DNA of 64,000 nucleotides from a bacterium (GTDB lineage Bacteria; Actinomycetota; Acidimicrobiia; Spongiisociales; UBA5794), in the NCBI GenBank assembly GCA_024228555.1, contig JAAETI010000912.1:1-64000 (forward strand), read 5' to 3'. The notes beneath the pieces are model-generated. The model had not been told where the DNA came from. It made no database searches and was given only the letters and a program-made list of their open reading frames with translations. Made by a program: the position numbers and the translations under genes. Positions 23,526 to 33,615 of this stretch are shown one piece after another; the first letter of the stretch is position 1, and each line of letters begins with the position of its first letter.

Positions 23526-24671
23526 TTAGGGAGCTTCGGCAAGGATCTCTTCGAGAAACGCCATGACTGCCGCGTTGTATCGTTCTGCATCCACATTCCA
23601 CAGCTCGACCCGTCTCGCACCGTCGAATCTCTCGTAGGTGACCAGCTCCGGCAACGCTTCAGCGAAGTTGTTGGCTGTACCCACTGGAGCTACATCGTCC
23701 TCCGTTCCCTGGAACAGCAGAATGGGGATGTCGAACTGATCGATGCGGTCCATTTGATTGAGCTTTGCCCATGCGAGCCCAAAACGGATCCTGGCAACAC
23801 CTTTGGCAGCGCTTGTGATGACAACCGGGATACCACGATCCTCTGCAATACGATCGACCACCGCACCCAGATCCAACACCGGTGAGTCCAGAACCACACC
23901 GAGCACCTCACCGGCCGAGTCCGATTCATGGAGGTGGTTCATCACGATGGTCGCACCCATCCCGTAGCCATAGAGGATGAATCCTTTGGCTCCACGATTG
24001 CGCGCATATGTGATGGCGGCTTCGACGTCCTGCCACTCATCGAGCCCCCAGCGATAGAATCCGGTGCCGTCGGCGGCAACTCCGTCGTTGCGATAGCTAA
24101 TAACGAGGCTCGGCAGTTCGAAGTCGTTGACCACTGGCAAGATCCGCAGTGCCTGTCGACGCTCATCAAGACCTTCGCCGTGAACAAAGATCGCCCACAG
24201 GTCGCCCCGCCCCGGAATCGACCACGCCGGATTCGCGCCAAGCTCTGCGGGAACACGGACATCGTCGTAGTCGATGGCAAACGCATCATCTGGGTTGGCA
24301 CCGACGGCATAGGCATCGAACGTGACCATCTCGCCGGCAATAAACCGACCCTCGAGAGTACGAAACGATCGCTCCACAGTCTCAGCATCCTGCGAGATGA
24401 TCCCCGTTATCTGGCCGTAACCACCGGTCCCATTGCTAACCCCCCAAATGCCAAGCTGTTCGGTGGTCTCATTTCGAGGAAGGACGATCCGACCGGCCCC
24501 TACGAGCTGGATCTCAAATACGGGGCCCGACTCAACTTCCTGGGGCGTCAGCAGATCGTTGGCGATGACGGTCGACCCGCGAAAGGCGCCAATACTCAGG
24601 CCTGCGATAAGACCAATGGCAACCGCCGCGGCGATACGTCTCGCCCAGTATCCGAATCTGCTCTCTTCCAC
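23526..24671 (-). CDS. Membrane-anchored alpha/beta hydrolase
   Basis: N-terminal TM; GFILYGYGMGATIVMNHL nucleophile region; LLFQGTEDDVAPVGTANNFAEAL. Confidence 0.78.
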   Translation of the reverse strand: MEESRFGYWARRIAAAVAIGLIAGLSIGAFRGSTVIANDLLTPQEVESGPVFEIQLVGAGRIVLPRNETTEQLGIWGVSNGTGGYGQITGIISQDAETVERSFRTLEGRFIAGEMVTFDAYAVGANPDDAFAIDYDDVRVPAELGANPAWSIPGRGDLWAIFVHGEGLDERRQALRILPVVNDFELPSLVISYRNDGVAADGTGFYRWGLDEWQDVEAAITYARNRGAKGFILYGYGMGATIVMNHLHESDSAGEVLGVVLDSPVLDLGAVVDRIAEDRGIPVVITSAAKGVARIRFGLAWAKLNQMDRIDQFDIPILLFQGTEDDVAPVGTANNFAEALPELVTYERFDGARRVELWNVDAERYNAAVMAFLEEILAEAP

Positions 24672-24717
24672 CGGACGAGGCTACCGCGCTTTCTCCGCAA
24701 TCAAGCTTTTGCAGCGG

Positions 24718-25485
24718 TCACTTGCCGGAGAAGTCTGGCTTCTCCTTGTTCACAAACGCCAGTATCCCTGTCTTGGCATCATCTGTGGCGAAGACTTCCT
24801 CGAAAGCCTCACGCTCGACACCAAGGGCAGACTCGATGGACAGCCCGTAGCCGGCACCCATCGCCTTCTTGACCGCCCAATAAGCACGGGTTGGCCCCAT
24901 GGTGAACTGGGCAGCGTCGGCAAGCGCGGTTTCTAGCAGCGCTTCGGGAGCAACCACCTTGTCGGCAAGTCCCAGCACTTCGGCTTCGTCTGCCCCGATG
25001 TGGCGGCCCGAAAAGATGAGTGCTTTCGCCTTTTGGAAACCAATGATTCGGGCGAGACGCTGGGTGCCCCCGGCACCGGGAATGATGCCGAGAAGTATCT
25101 CGGGCTGGCCGACCTTGGCGTCATCGGCCAGATACCTGAAGTCGGCGCCCATCGCCAGTTCGAGTCCACCACCAAGCGCATAACCTGAGATGGCCGCAAT
25201 CGTCGGCTTCTGCAATCCCTCGAGCCGAAAGATCACCGCACCCAGCCCTGACGCCTGGGGCTCGGAGTCCTCACTATCAAAGGCGTCCACAAACCTGGTG
25301 ATGTCGGCCCCGGCTGCAAAATGTTTGGTGCCGTTGATAACCACCGCACGGATCGCGGGGTCCTCCGCTTGGGTGATAGCAGCATCGATATCGGCAATGA
25401 GCTCACTGTCTAGTGCATTGACCGGGGGACGATTCAAGGTGATCTGCGCCACCGCACCGCTGACTGCATAGTCAACCAGACTCAT
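24718..25485 (-). CDS. Enoyl-CoA hydratase/isomerase family protein
   Basis: ITLNRPPVNALD, KHFAAGADI, ISGYALGGGLELAMGADFR, GIIPGAGGTQRL. Confidence 0.94.
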   Translation of the reverse strand: MSLVDYAVSGAVAQITLNRPPVNALDSELIADIDAAITQAEDPAIRAVVINGTKHFAAGADITRFVDAFDSEDSEPQASGLGAVIFRLEGLQKPTIAAISGYALGGGLELAMGADFRYLADDAKVGQPEILLGIIPGAGGTQRLARIIGFQKAKALIFSGRHIGADEAEVLGLADKVVAPEALLETALADAAQFTMGPTRAYWAVKKAMGAGYGLSIESALGVEREAFEEVFATDDAKTGILAFVNKEKPDFSGK

Positions 25486-25519
25486 GTCATGCCTCTCTTG
25501 TTGCCGGATCTACCTGAGA

Positions 25520-26482
25520 CTACTCCGAGGCTACTCCCAGCCCGCTGAGAAGCCGTGCAGCTGCACTCCATGGGTCGATCTTCCGCTCTCCCACTTCAGC
25601 AGTCAGACCCGCCCAAACCGCTTGCGGCACCGCTGAACGGACCTGCTGCCGCATGCCAACCAGCAACGCCGATTCCATCTCATTGACGAGACGGGTGCTC
25701 CGTTCTTCGGCAAGTTGGCCCGAGCCCTCGATGTGAAGACGATGCGCTTCGATTGCCGCCCACAGCAGATCGATGCCGTCACCGGTCGAGGCGACGGTCG
25801 GGATGATCGGCACCGACCAGGACCGCACCCCACCCAGCTCGAGCATCTGGGTCAGGTCGCGCACCGTCTCGCTGACACCGGACCGATCTGCCTTGTTGAC
25901 TACGAAGATGTCGCCAATCTCCAGCAACCCCGCCTTTGCGGCCTGCACGCTGTCCCCCCAACCTGGGTTGACCACAACGACGGTGGTGTCTGCGTTGCCA
26001 GCGATCTCCACCTCGGCTTGGCCGACACCGACGGTCTCAACGACTACCTCGCCAAAGCCCAACCCGTCGAGAGTGGCCACGACCCGCGGCGTCGCCGCGG
26101 AAATACCTCCGAGGTGGCCACGACTCGCCATAGAACGGATGTAGACACCGTCATCGTCGATGTGGTCTTGCATCCGGACTCTGTCGCCGAGCACGGCACC
26201 ACCGCTGAAGGGGCTAGACGGGTCAACCGCAACGACTGCGACTTCGGATCCGCGGTTGCGAATCCGCGTGATGAGACGATCGGTCAGAGTGGACTTGCCG
26301 GCACCCGGCGCCCCGGTCAGACCGGTTGTCCATGCACTCCCTCCACGGGGAAACACCTGTCCCAGAATTGCAGCCGCGGCATCGCCACCGTTCTCCACAA
26401 TCGTGATAAGACGTGCCAAGGAACGGCGGTCACCGGCCGTAGCTTTCGGGATGAGGATTGCGGGGTCAGAGATTCGAGCCAT
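25520..26482 (-). CDS. meaB: Methylmalonyl-CoA mutase-associated GTPase MeaB-like
   Basis: GLTGAPGAGKSTLTDRL, VAVDPSSPFSGGAVLGDRVRM, VETVGVGQAEVEIA, VNKADRSG. Confidence 0.94.
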   Translation of the reverse strand: MARISDPAILIPKATAGDRRSLARLITIVENGGDAAAAILGQVFPRGGSAWTTGLTGAPGAGKSTLTDRLITRIRNRGSEVAVVAVDPSSPFSGGAVLGDRVRMQDHIDDDGVYIRSMASRGHLGGISAATPRVVATLDGLGFGEVVVETVGVGQAEVEIAGNADTTVVVVNPGWGDSVQAAKAGLLEIGDIFVVNKADRSGVSETVRDLTQMLELGGVRSWSVPIIPTVASTGDGIDLLWAAIEAHRLHIEGSGQLAEERSTRLVNEMESALLVGMRQQVRSAVPQAVWAGLTAEVGERKIDPWSAAARLLSGLGVASE

Positions 26483-26522
26483 CGTCGCTGGAGCCTAACC
26501 CGTCGACGAACCAGACCTCGGG

Positions 26523-27386
26523 TTAGACAGAAACCACCGAAGTCACACCGGGCACCCGATCCTGGAGAATCCGCTCGATGCCGGAAGTGAGCGTCATCGT
26601 TGACAACGGGCATCCCCCGCAGGCACCGACCAGCTGCAAAGAAACCTTGCCACCCTCGGTTCCAAGCAAGATCAAGTCCCCACCATCGGCCTGCAGCGCA
26701 GGACGGATGTACTCAAGGGTCTCGTTGAGGAGATCCTGGTCGATTATCTCGGCACCCGGCTCATCGAACTTCTGGTCCGTGGGTGAAGCCACTTCAATGA
26801 TGGAACTCTGTGCGTCGCTCATGTCTTCTTCAATCTCGGTGGATGGCGATTCATTCCCGATTCGCACTATCAGTGTAGGGGAAAATGTGGTGCCGATTCC
26901 CAGTTCGGCGGCACCCTCCATAATCTCGGCATCCGAGAGGCGGGAAGTGAGGAGCAGCGCCTTCTCAGGATCATGGACCCGATACAGGTGATACCACTGG
27001 CGGACCGGACTCAAGGGAACTCTGGCTCCGCCGACGTCGGCGAACCGCTCGACATCGAAGGGAAACCTGGCCTCCACACCGTCGATCACCAGGGCCATGT
27101 CTCCAATTATGTCGATAGGGACTGATTCGCCCGCTGCCGACCATTCGGACCGCAGAAACCACTGTGACCGCCACGGGTCAGTTGACACTGGCTCGCTGAA
27201 CTCGCCCAGCATTGCTTCGACTGCATAGCGAGAAGAGCCGTCGACGACGATGTCGAGATCACCAACCGTCACATCAAGACCGTTGAGCCGCAACATGGCG
27301 CTGCCCCCGAGCACATAGGGAATCCCGACATGCTCAAAGCGCATGGCGAGATCCGCAAGCACAGACCGGATCGGTTGAGAAAGCAT
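26523..27386 (-). CDS. Nucleotidyltransferase-like domain fused in frame to C-terminal NifU (NFU) domain
   Basis: N-terminus VLGGSAMLRLNGLDVTVGDLDIVV; C-terminus ALQADGGDLILLGTEGGKVSLQLVGACGGCPLSTMTLTSGIERIL; one continuous frame; internal ATG at 26822. Confidence 0.75.
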   Translation of the reverse strand: MLSQPIRSVLADLAMRFEHVGIPYVLGGSAMLRLNGLDVTVGDLDIVVDGSSRYAVEAMLGEFSEPVSTDPWRSQWFLRSEWSAAGESVPIDIIGDMALVIDGVEARFPFDVERFADVGGARVPLSPVRQWYHLYRVHDPEKALLLTSRLSDAEIMEGAAELGIGTTFSPTLIVRIGNESPSTEIEEDMSDAQSSIIEVASPTDQKFDEPGAEIIDQDLLNETLEYIRPALQADGGDLILLGTEGGKVSLQLVGACGGCPLSTMTLTSGIERILQDRVPGVTSVVSV

Positions 27387-27388
27387 GG

Positions 27389-28702
27389 TCACCTCGGTCG
27401 CCACCGTGGTGGCCGGAACAGCGGCGAATCGTACACGGCCGCCCCAGATCCGATAATCACAACGCCCTGCTGCGATCTGCGGAATGTCCACTCACCTGCA
27501 TTCAGGGTCACCGGGTCGAATCCAGGGGCTGCTACCTGAAACGGCCCGTCGGCGTCGACAAAGATCTGAGCTCTTTCCACCTCAAGCCCAACCCGAGCCG
27601 TATCGGGGAGCATCGATCCTGCGTCTTGGGGGGCAAGCCCGTAGTAGAGATCGAGAATGTCCTGGTAGGTCGCCCCTGCGGTCCCCATAGCCATCGCCCC
27701 CCATTGACTCATGCCTACGCCATGACCCCAGCCCTCGCCAACGACGGTGAGCGTCCCTGGTTCACCAGATTCCCCAGGTGGCAGCAACTCGTACAAAGAG
27801 CCTTTGGGTGGTTCGAAGTCAACATCAAATGAGTACGACAAGACGGTCTGCGGCCAGCGACTACCACTCGACCTGGTAGCCGGCATCAGACCCGGATACA
27901 GGTCGGGGCCGTACACATTGAAGATGGCGCGGAAGCGGGTCGCGGTAACCGCGGTCACACCCAGCTCCGTCTGTACCTCCACTGCCTCCGGCCCGTTGCC
28001 CTCTCCTGGGCTGCGCAGCCTCACGTCGTCGATCGCATCACCGAAGCTGTAACCACCTCTCGCAAAAACCCTCGCAAAGGTGTCAGCAGTGACGGTGAGT
28101 TCCCAGCGTTCGTATGGCGTGTATTCGAGTTCGGGGGAATCGACCGCTTGCAGGTACGGAACCCCGCCGCCACCCCAGATGTCCTGGACCGATCGAGTGC
28201 GTTTGCCGGCGCTCGATGAGTACAGCGCCTGCGCCGGCCGGTCTTCGTAGATCAGGATCTCACCACCAGTGGCGACGACGGCATCGGCCCAATCGACAGC
28301 CGCACCGCTCGGACCGCGATACACCTGGCAGTACTGAGATGCACATATGTCGTAGTCGTACCTCGTCCCATTGATGCTCCGACCACGGGACAAAGTCCAA
28401 GCCAGATAGGTCCGGGCGGCCACCGCCTGAGCTTGCAAGGTTGCTGCCGGCCACGATGCCGGAACCTCCAAGATCCCCATCAAGTATTGGTCAACGGTGG
28501 AGGTCTCAACCGCGGCAAGACCGGCTGGGTACGCGGTGATCTCGAGGGTTCCTTGGTAGCCGCCGCGACCCATCTCCAGAGTCGTCCCGGCCTCTGGGTT
28601 CAAGGCGACCGATTCGACAGGCTGGGAGACAACAATCTTTGATGCGGGTTGAGCAGGCTGGGCTACCAGCATGGCAAAGACAAGCGCAACGACAGCAGAG
28701 AT
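27389..28702 (-). CDS. SpoIID/LytB domain-containing protein (start uncertain)
   Basis: VPASWPAATLQAQAVAARTYLAW, GKRTRSVQDIWGG, GEGWGHGVGMSQWGAMAM; the usable 5' region begins only after the murA stop. Confidence 0.85.
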   Translation of the reverse strand: MSAVVALVFAMLVAQPAQPASKIVVSQPVESVALNPEAGTTLEMGRGGYQGTLEITAYPAGLAAVETSTVDQYLMGILEVPASWPAATLQAQAVAARTYLAWTLSRGRSINGTRYDYDICASQYCQVYRGPSGAAVDWADAVVATGGEILIYEDRPAQALYSSSAGKRTRSVQDIWGGGGVPYLQAVDSPELEYTPYERWELTVTADTFARVFARGGYSFGDAIDDVRLRSPGEGNGPEAVEVQTELGVTAVTATRFRAIFNVYGPDLYPGLMPATRSSGSRWPQTVLSYSFDVDFEPPKGSLYELLPPGESGEPGTLTVVGEGWGHGVGMSQWGAMAMGTAGATYQDILDLYYGLAPQDAGSMLPDTARVGLEVERAQIFVDADGPFQVAAPGFDPVTLNAGEWTFRRSQQGVVIIGSGAAVYDSPLFRPPRWRPR

Positions 28703-28716
28703 GGGGTCTCCCTCCC

Positions 28717-29970
28717 TTACCGATCGATGTCGGCACCGAGCGAGCGCAGGATGTCGACAAAGCCGTCGTAGCCTCGATCGATGTGCTCGGCGTCGCCGAT
28801 GATCGTCTCCCCCTCTGCCGACAGACCTGCGATTGTCAGCGCAGCCGCCGCCCGGATATCGCACCCGTCTACTTCACATCCGCTGAGGTCGGTGACACCG
28901 CGGATAACAACGTGCTGCCCATCGGCATGAACGTCGGCACCCATACGATTGAGCTCACCGATGTATCTGAACCGGGCGGCATAGACGTTCTCGGTCAGAA
29001 TGGAGGTGCCCTTGGCGCGAGCTAGAAAGGCGACCATTTGCGGGTGCATGTCAGTGTGGAAACCGGGGTACGGCAGCGTGGCGATATCTTGGGCGATGGG
29101 ACGTTCCGGGCCAACAACGGAGAACCAGGTGTCGCCGCGCACCACACCACAGCCTGCAGCCTCCATCTTGCGAAGCTCCATCCTGAGGAAGTCCGGGTTG
29201 CAGCCACGCACTTCGAGGGTGCCACCCGTAGCTGCAGCCGCCAGCGCATAGGTACCGGCGACCAGTCTGTCGGCGACAACCGTGTGGTCGGTGGGATGCA
29301 GTGTGGGAACCCCGGTGATCTCGATGGTCGAGGTGCCCGCCCCTTCGACCTCGGCGCCCATCGCATTGAGCAATGCGGCGAGATCGGCAAGCTCGGGTTC
29401 ACGAGCGGCGTTGCCGATGACCGTGCGACCTTTGGCGAGAACGGCTGCAAGCAAGAGGTTCTCTGTCGCCCCAACACTCGGAAACTCGAGGAAGATCTCG
29501 GTCCCGCTGAGGCCGTTGGGGGCTGATCCTTCGAGGACGCCATGGCGCAACTCGAATTCGGCCCCCATCTGCTCGAGACCTTCGAGATGCATGCCGATGG
29601 GCCGAGATCCGAAGTCGTCGCCGCCGGGCAAGGCAACGCGAGCAGTTCCCATCCTGGCGAGAAGTGCGCCGAGGATCAGGATCGAAGCTCTCATCCGCCG
29701 GACGAGATCGAGTGGAGCCTCTGGGTTGAGTTCCTCGGGAACGTCAACCTCGATGACCGAGCCACGCCGGACGCAGGTGGCGCCCACGTGGTCAAGAACC
29801 TCACCCATGATGTCGACGTCGAGTATCCCCGGTACATTGTCGAGGCGGTACCGTCCCGGTGCCAGCAGCATCGCAACCATGTGTTTGAGAACAGCATTCT
29901 TCGCACCGTGAACGGTGACCTGTCCCGAAATCGGGTTTCCCCCGACAACTCGTATCGAATCCATGGACAC
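28717..29970 (-). CDS. murA: UDP-N-acetylglucosamine 1-carboxyvinyltransferase
   Basis: GGNPISGQVTVHGAKNAVLKHMVA, RRMRASILILGALLARMG, YPGFHTDMHPQM. Confidence 0.95.
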   Translation of the reverse strand: MSMDSIRVVGGNPISGQVTVHGAKNAVLKHMVAMLLAPGRYRLDNVPGILDVDIMGEVLDHVGATCVRRGSVIEVDVPEELNPEAPLDLVRRMRASILILGALLARMGTARVALPGGDDFGSRPIGMHLEGLEQMGAEFELRHGVLEGSAPNGLSGTEIFLEFPSVGATENLLLAAVLAKGRTVIGNAAREPELADLAALLNAMGAEVEGAGTSTIEITGVPTLHPTDHTVVADRLVAGTYALAAAATGGTLEVRGCNPDFLRMELRKMEAAGCGVVRGDTWFSVVGPERPIAQDIATLPYPGFHTDMHPQMVAFLARAKGTSILTENVYAARFRYIGELNRMGADVHADGQHVVIRGVTDLSGCEVDGCDIRAAAALTIAGLSAEGETIIGDAEHIDRGYDGFVDILRSLGADIDR

Positions 29971-30066
29971 AGGCTAGGCACAAGCGTGCGTAATCAAAGG
30001 GAACCTGCCGAGAGTTTCTGCGCGGTAGAAATTCGCTAGCCTCGAACCGACATACGAAAGAGAGCC

Positions 30067-30516
30067 ATGCGAGTAGCAATCGGTGCGGATCACGCAGGAT
30101 TCGAGTTGAAGGAAGCGCTCAAGCAGGAGATCGCGGCAGCCGGCCATTCGGTGCTCGATCTCGGAACCGACTCCACAGAATCGGTTGACTACCCCGACTA
30201 CTCGGCGGCCGTAGGTCGAGCCATCCTCGCCGGACGCGCCGACCGGGGCATCGTGGTCTGCGGCTCCGGAGCCGGCGCCGCCATCGCCGCGAACAAGCTC
30301 GACGGGATCCGCTGCGCCCAGGCCGCTGACACCTATACCGCCCATCAGGCCGTTGAGCACGACGACATCAACGTGCTGGCACTGGCCGCTCGAGTGACCG
30401 GGGGTGCGGTCGCATCCGAAATCGTTACGGCATATCTGGGAGCCAAGTTCATTCGAGATGAACGGTTCATCCGACGTCTCAACAAGGTGCTCGAGATCGA
30501 GAGAACTCATACCTAG
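30067..30516 (+). CDS. rpiB: Ribose-5-phosphate isomerase B (housekeeping-type paralog)
   Basis: MRVAIGADHAGFELKEALK, VDYPDYSAAVG, GIVVCGSGAGAAIAANK; no N-terminal extension. Confidence 0.93.
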   Translation: MRVAIGADHAGFELKEALKQEIAAAGHSVLDLGTDSTESVDYPDYSAAVGRAILAGRADRGIVVCGSGAGAAIAANKLDGIRCAQAADTYTAHQAVEHDDINVLALAARVTGGAVASEIVTAYLGAKFIRDERFIRRLNKVLEIERTHT

Positions 30517-30595
30517 GGCCAGATCGGCTATTTTCTGCAAGGCGAGGCCACAGCAACCCTGTGACAACCACAAGAGACAACGGAGCTAATACCTG

Positions 30596-31474
30596 ATGGC
30601 GCGATCAAAGCTGCGGGCGGCCGGTGGGGTCGTCTACCGGGATGGAGATCCTGACAGTGGCCCCGAGTTCCTCGTCGTACACCGCCAGCGGTACCACGAC
30701 TGGTCTCTCCCCAAGGGCAAGCTCGATCGTGGGGAGGACTATGAGCAAGCTGCGATGCGAGAGATCCAGGAGGAGACCGGACTCAAGTGCGAGCGTCGCG
30801 ACTACCTAGGAGCCATCACCTACGAGACGCAGCGGGGACGCCTCAAAATCGTCAAGTACTGGCTCACCAAGAAGCGCAAGGGCAAGTTTGTGCCGAACAA
30901 GGAAGTCGACAACGTCGAATGGGTGGGGCTCCACGGGGCACAGGCACTGCTCACCTACAACCGGGACGCCCGGCTTGTCGCCAGCGCTCACTCGTTGCTC
31001 ACCAACAAGAAGTCGACCCGGGTATATCTGATCCGACATGGGAATGCCGGTGTTCGCTCCAAGTGGAAGGGACCCGACAAGAAGCGGCCGTTGACGGAAC
31101 GAGGGCAGCAGCAGTCCATCGGGATGGCAGAAATGCTGGCCCGCTATCCGGTCACTGAGGTGTATGCGAGCCCCGCCCTCCGGTGTGTCGAATCAGTCGC
31201 AACGATTGCCGACAACACCGAGAACGAAGTCAAGACCAGCAAGAAGCTCAAAGAGTTCACCCCGCTCGAGGACATCTACAAGTTTCTCGGGAAACTCGAC
31301 TCGGGTGCGGTCGTAATCTGCTCGCACAAGGACTGGATAGGACCTCTCATCAAGGATCTCGATCGGCGCAAGGTTCGGCTACGGGGTAGCCGCAAATGGC
31401 CAAAGGCATCGATGTGGGTGCTCGACATGGTTGACGGCGAGGTCAAGTCGGGCTTCTACGGAGGCCGCGCCTAG
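30596..31474 (+). CDS. NUDIX hydrolase fused to histidine phosphatase domain (MutT1-like architecture)
   Basis: NUDIX box GKLDRGEDYEQAAMREIQEETGL; RHGNAG in the C-terminal half. Confidence 0.92.
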   Translation: MARSKLRAAGGVVYRDGDPDSGPEFLVVHRQRYHDWSLPKGKLDRGEDYEQAAMREIQEETGLKCERRDYLGAITYETQRGRLKIVKYWLTKKRKGKFVPNKEVDNVEWVGLHGAQALLTYNRDARLVASAHSLLTNKKSTRVYLIRHGNAGVRSKWKGPDKKRPLTERGQQQSIGMAEMLARYPVTEVYASPALRCVESVATIADNTENEVKTSKKLKEFTPLEDIYKFLGKLDSGAVVICSHKDWIGPLIKDLDRRKVRLRGSRKWPKASMWVLDMVDGEVKSGFYGGRA

Positions 31475-32121
31475 CCAAACCAGTCTGCCGTCGTCGCGGC
31501 GAGCTCTGCGATCACCTCATCTTGGCTCCGACCCATCTTCTTCGGAACCTTGAAAGAGTGGTCGCCACCCTCGATGATCTCGGCATGGGCTCGCGGCAGC
31601 CGCACCGCCAGGGGAACAATCAGGTCGGGCGGGCCGAGCCGATCCCGGCTCCCAGTCAGAAAGAGCTGCGGAGTGTCGATGTTGTGGAGGTGGCTCGTGT
31701 CACGTGGTTCCGGCTTTCCCAACGGAACCAATGGATAACCAAAGTAGACAAGACCGGTAGCCGCCCAGCCCTCGTCACCGGCCAAGTGCGAGCCGACCCG
31801 ACCTCCCATTGACTTGCCGCCCAAGATGACGTCGTCGCAGTAGGTTCGCAGCCGGTCGGCGGCGGCAAGATGCACAGCCAGCAGTTTGGGGAGGCGATCC
31901 GGGGCCTTTCTGCCCGCCTCGGTATACGCGTAGTTGAACGTCATGGCGGTGTAGCCGCGCCCGGCAAGCGCTTCCCGCAAGGTCACCATGAAGACATGGT
32001 CTTGGCCGGCACCGGCACCGTGGGCGAGTAGCAGCCCGACCCCGTTGCTGCTTTTGGGAACGGAGAGACGGGCTGTCACCTTCTCACCGCTCCCCCACTT
32101 GATGACCAGTCGACGAGCCAT
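31471..32121 (-). CDS. Alpha/beta-hydrolase fold protein (dienelactone hydrolase-like)
   Basis: LLLAHGAGAGQDHVFM, LGGKSMGGRVGSHLAG, GGDHSFKVPKK; ATG 32121. Confidence 0.85.
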   Translation of the reverse strand: MARRLVIKWGSGEKVTARLSVPKSSNGVGLLLAHGAGAGQDHVFMVTLREALAGRGYTAMTFNYAYTEAGRKAPDRLPKLLAVHLAAADRLRTYCDDVILGGKSMGGRVGSHLAGDEGWAATGLVYFGYPLVPLGKPEPRDTSHLHNIDTPQLFLTGSRDRLGPPDLIVPLAVRLPRAHAEIIEGGDHSFKVPKKMGRSQDEVIAELAATTADWFG

Positions 32122-32157
32122 ACGACGAGGGTAACGGATGGGCACCGATGCGGTAGC

Positions 32158-32859
32158 TTGGACGCCATGAGCGTTCACATCTATCCCAATCCACAGGATC
32201 TCGCCGTCGCCGCCGCCGACTACATCGCGGCATGCGTGGCCAAGACGGCACGACAGGTCAGCTTGGGTCTGGCCGGCGGCGGCACGCCGGCCGCTGCCTA
32301 CCGCGAATTGGCGCAGCGTGACGTGGACTGGAGCAACGTTGTCATGTGGCTCGGAGACGAACGATGGGTCCCCCACGACCATGCAGAGTCCAACACACGC
32401 ATGGCCCACGCAACACTTGTCGACAAGGTTGTCGGCAGGCTGATCGCCCCCAACACCGCATTTGGTGATCCAAACGATGCGGCAGCCGCCTATGCGGAAT
32501 CGATAATGGAAGTATTCCATGACGGCCGCCCCGACCTTGTACTACTCGGAATCGGTGATGACGGTCACACCGCATCGCTCTTTCCCGGAACTGCTGCCCT
32601 CGAGTCCGAGTCGGGTGTCTACGTCGCCAACTGGGTGGCCGATAAGGACACCTGGCGTCTCACTGCGACGATGACAACACTGTGGCAGGCCCGTGAGCTT
32701 GTGTTTCTTGTCCAAGGAGAGAGCAAGGCGGCGATCCTGGCCCAAATCCTTGATAACGAACATCCCTACCCGGCACAACGGGTCGCTGCGGGTGCGGTGC
32801 GAGTGCGTTGGCTAGTCGATGAGGGAGCCGCCTCCCAGCTCCGCTCAGTCCCCCGCTGA
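32158..32859 (+). CDS. pgl: 6-phosphogluconolactonase
   Basis: LGLAGGGTPAAAYREL, WLGDERWVPHDHAESN, LLGIGDDGHTASLFPGT. Confidence 0.93.
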   Translation: MDAMSVHIYPNPQDLAVAAADYIAACVAKTARQVSLGLAGGGTPAAAYRELAQRDVDWSNVVMWLGDERWVPHDHAESNTRMAHATLVDKVVGRLIAPNTAFGDPNDAAAAYAESIMEVFHDGRPDLVLLGIGDDGHTASLFPGTAALESESGVYVANWVADKDTWRLTATMTTLWQARELVFLVQGESKAAILAQILDNEHPYPAQRVAAGAVRVRWLVDEGAASQLRSVPR

Positions 32860-33597
32860 GGAACTGCTGAGTCGGATAAACCGAAGCTCGACCTCAGGCC
32901 CGGTGAGGACCAGAGTGTCGCCTTGGAGCGAGTATTCGACCACGGTCTCGAAAGTCCTCATATACGCCGCCTCGCTGCTCGCCACGTCCAACAGCGGCTC
33001 TCCAAGGTCGTCGTTGCACGTGAGCTGAGTGATCGTGGCCGCACCCTCTCCCCATGCCCACACCCCATTGCCGAGCACCACAGGCATGTAGTAGCCGTTG
33101 CACCCTGCCGAGCCCTGAGCGGCGTCATCGCCAATCTCTAGGGTGATCGGGTAGCCCTCGACAACGACAGCTCCGGCGTCCAATTGCCATGTACCGTGAA
33201 CCGGGCTGGCTACCGCGACCACCCCGCCGCGCACGGTCTCCAGGAAAGCCGCCACCACCGGGTCATCGGATTCGATGACCTCGGTTGATTCGACAATCCG
33301 CCGGTTGAGGACATCGAGGTCACATTCGAGTTCGGCGGCCCGCGCATCCAGTTCTTGCCCCCGCGTGTTGAGCGCAATCAGCGAAGCCGGCAGCGCTTCG
33401 GGATCAGTTGCGCCTAGATCGGTCTCGGCGAGCGTGTAGACGTAGTCGTTGACCAACTCAATGCCCACCGGAATCAGTCGTTCGCAGCTGTCCACCTCGG
33501 CTGGTTCTTCAAGGTTCACAACGGGACCGGTACAGGCCGCCAGGAAAACAAACAGCGGCAGAACCCCCATCCAGGATGCTCTGCCGCTGCTGATCAT
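32845..33597 (-). CDS. Lipoprotein with META/HslJ-like domain
   Basis: Lipobox-like VFLAACTG; GTWQLDAG...GSAGCNGYY...ITQLTCND. Confidence 0.72.
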   Translation of the reverse strand: MISSGRASWMGVLPLFVFLAACTGPVVNLEEPAEVDSCERLIPVGIELVNDYVYTLAETDLGATDPEALPASLIALNTRGQELDARAAELECDLDVLNRRIVESTEVIESDDPVVAAFLETVRGGVVAVASPVHGTWQLDAGAVVVEGYPITLEIGDDAAQGSAGCNGYYMPVVLGNGVWAWGEGAATITQLTCNDDLGEPLLDVASSEAAYMRTFETVVEYSLQGDTLVLTGPEVELRFIRLSSSSAGD

Positions 33598-33615
33598 TTC
33601 TGTGACTCTAAACCG

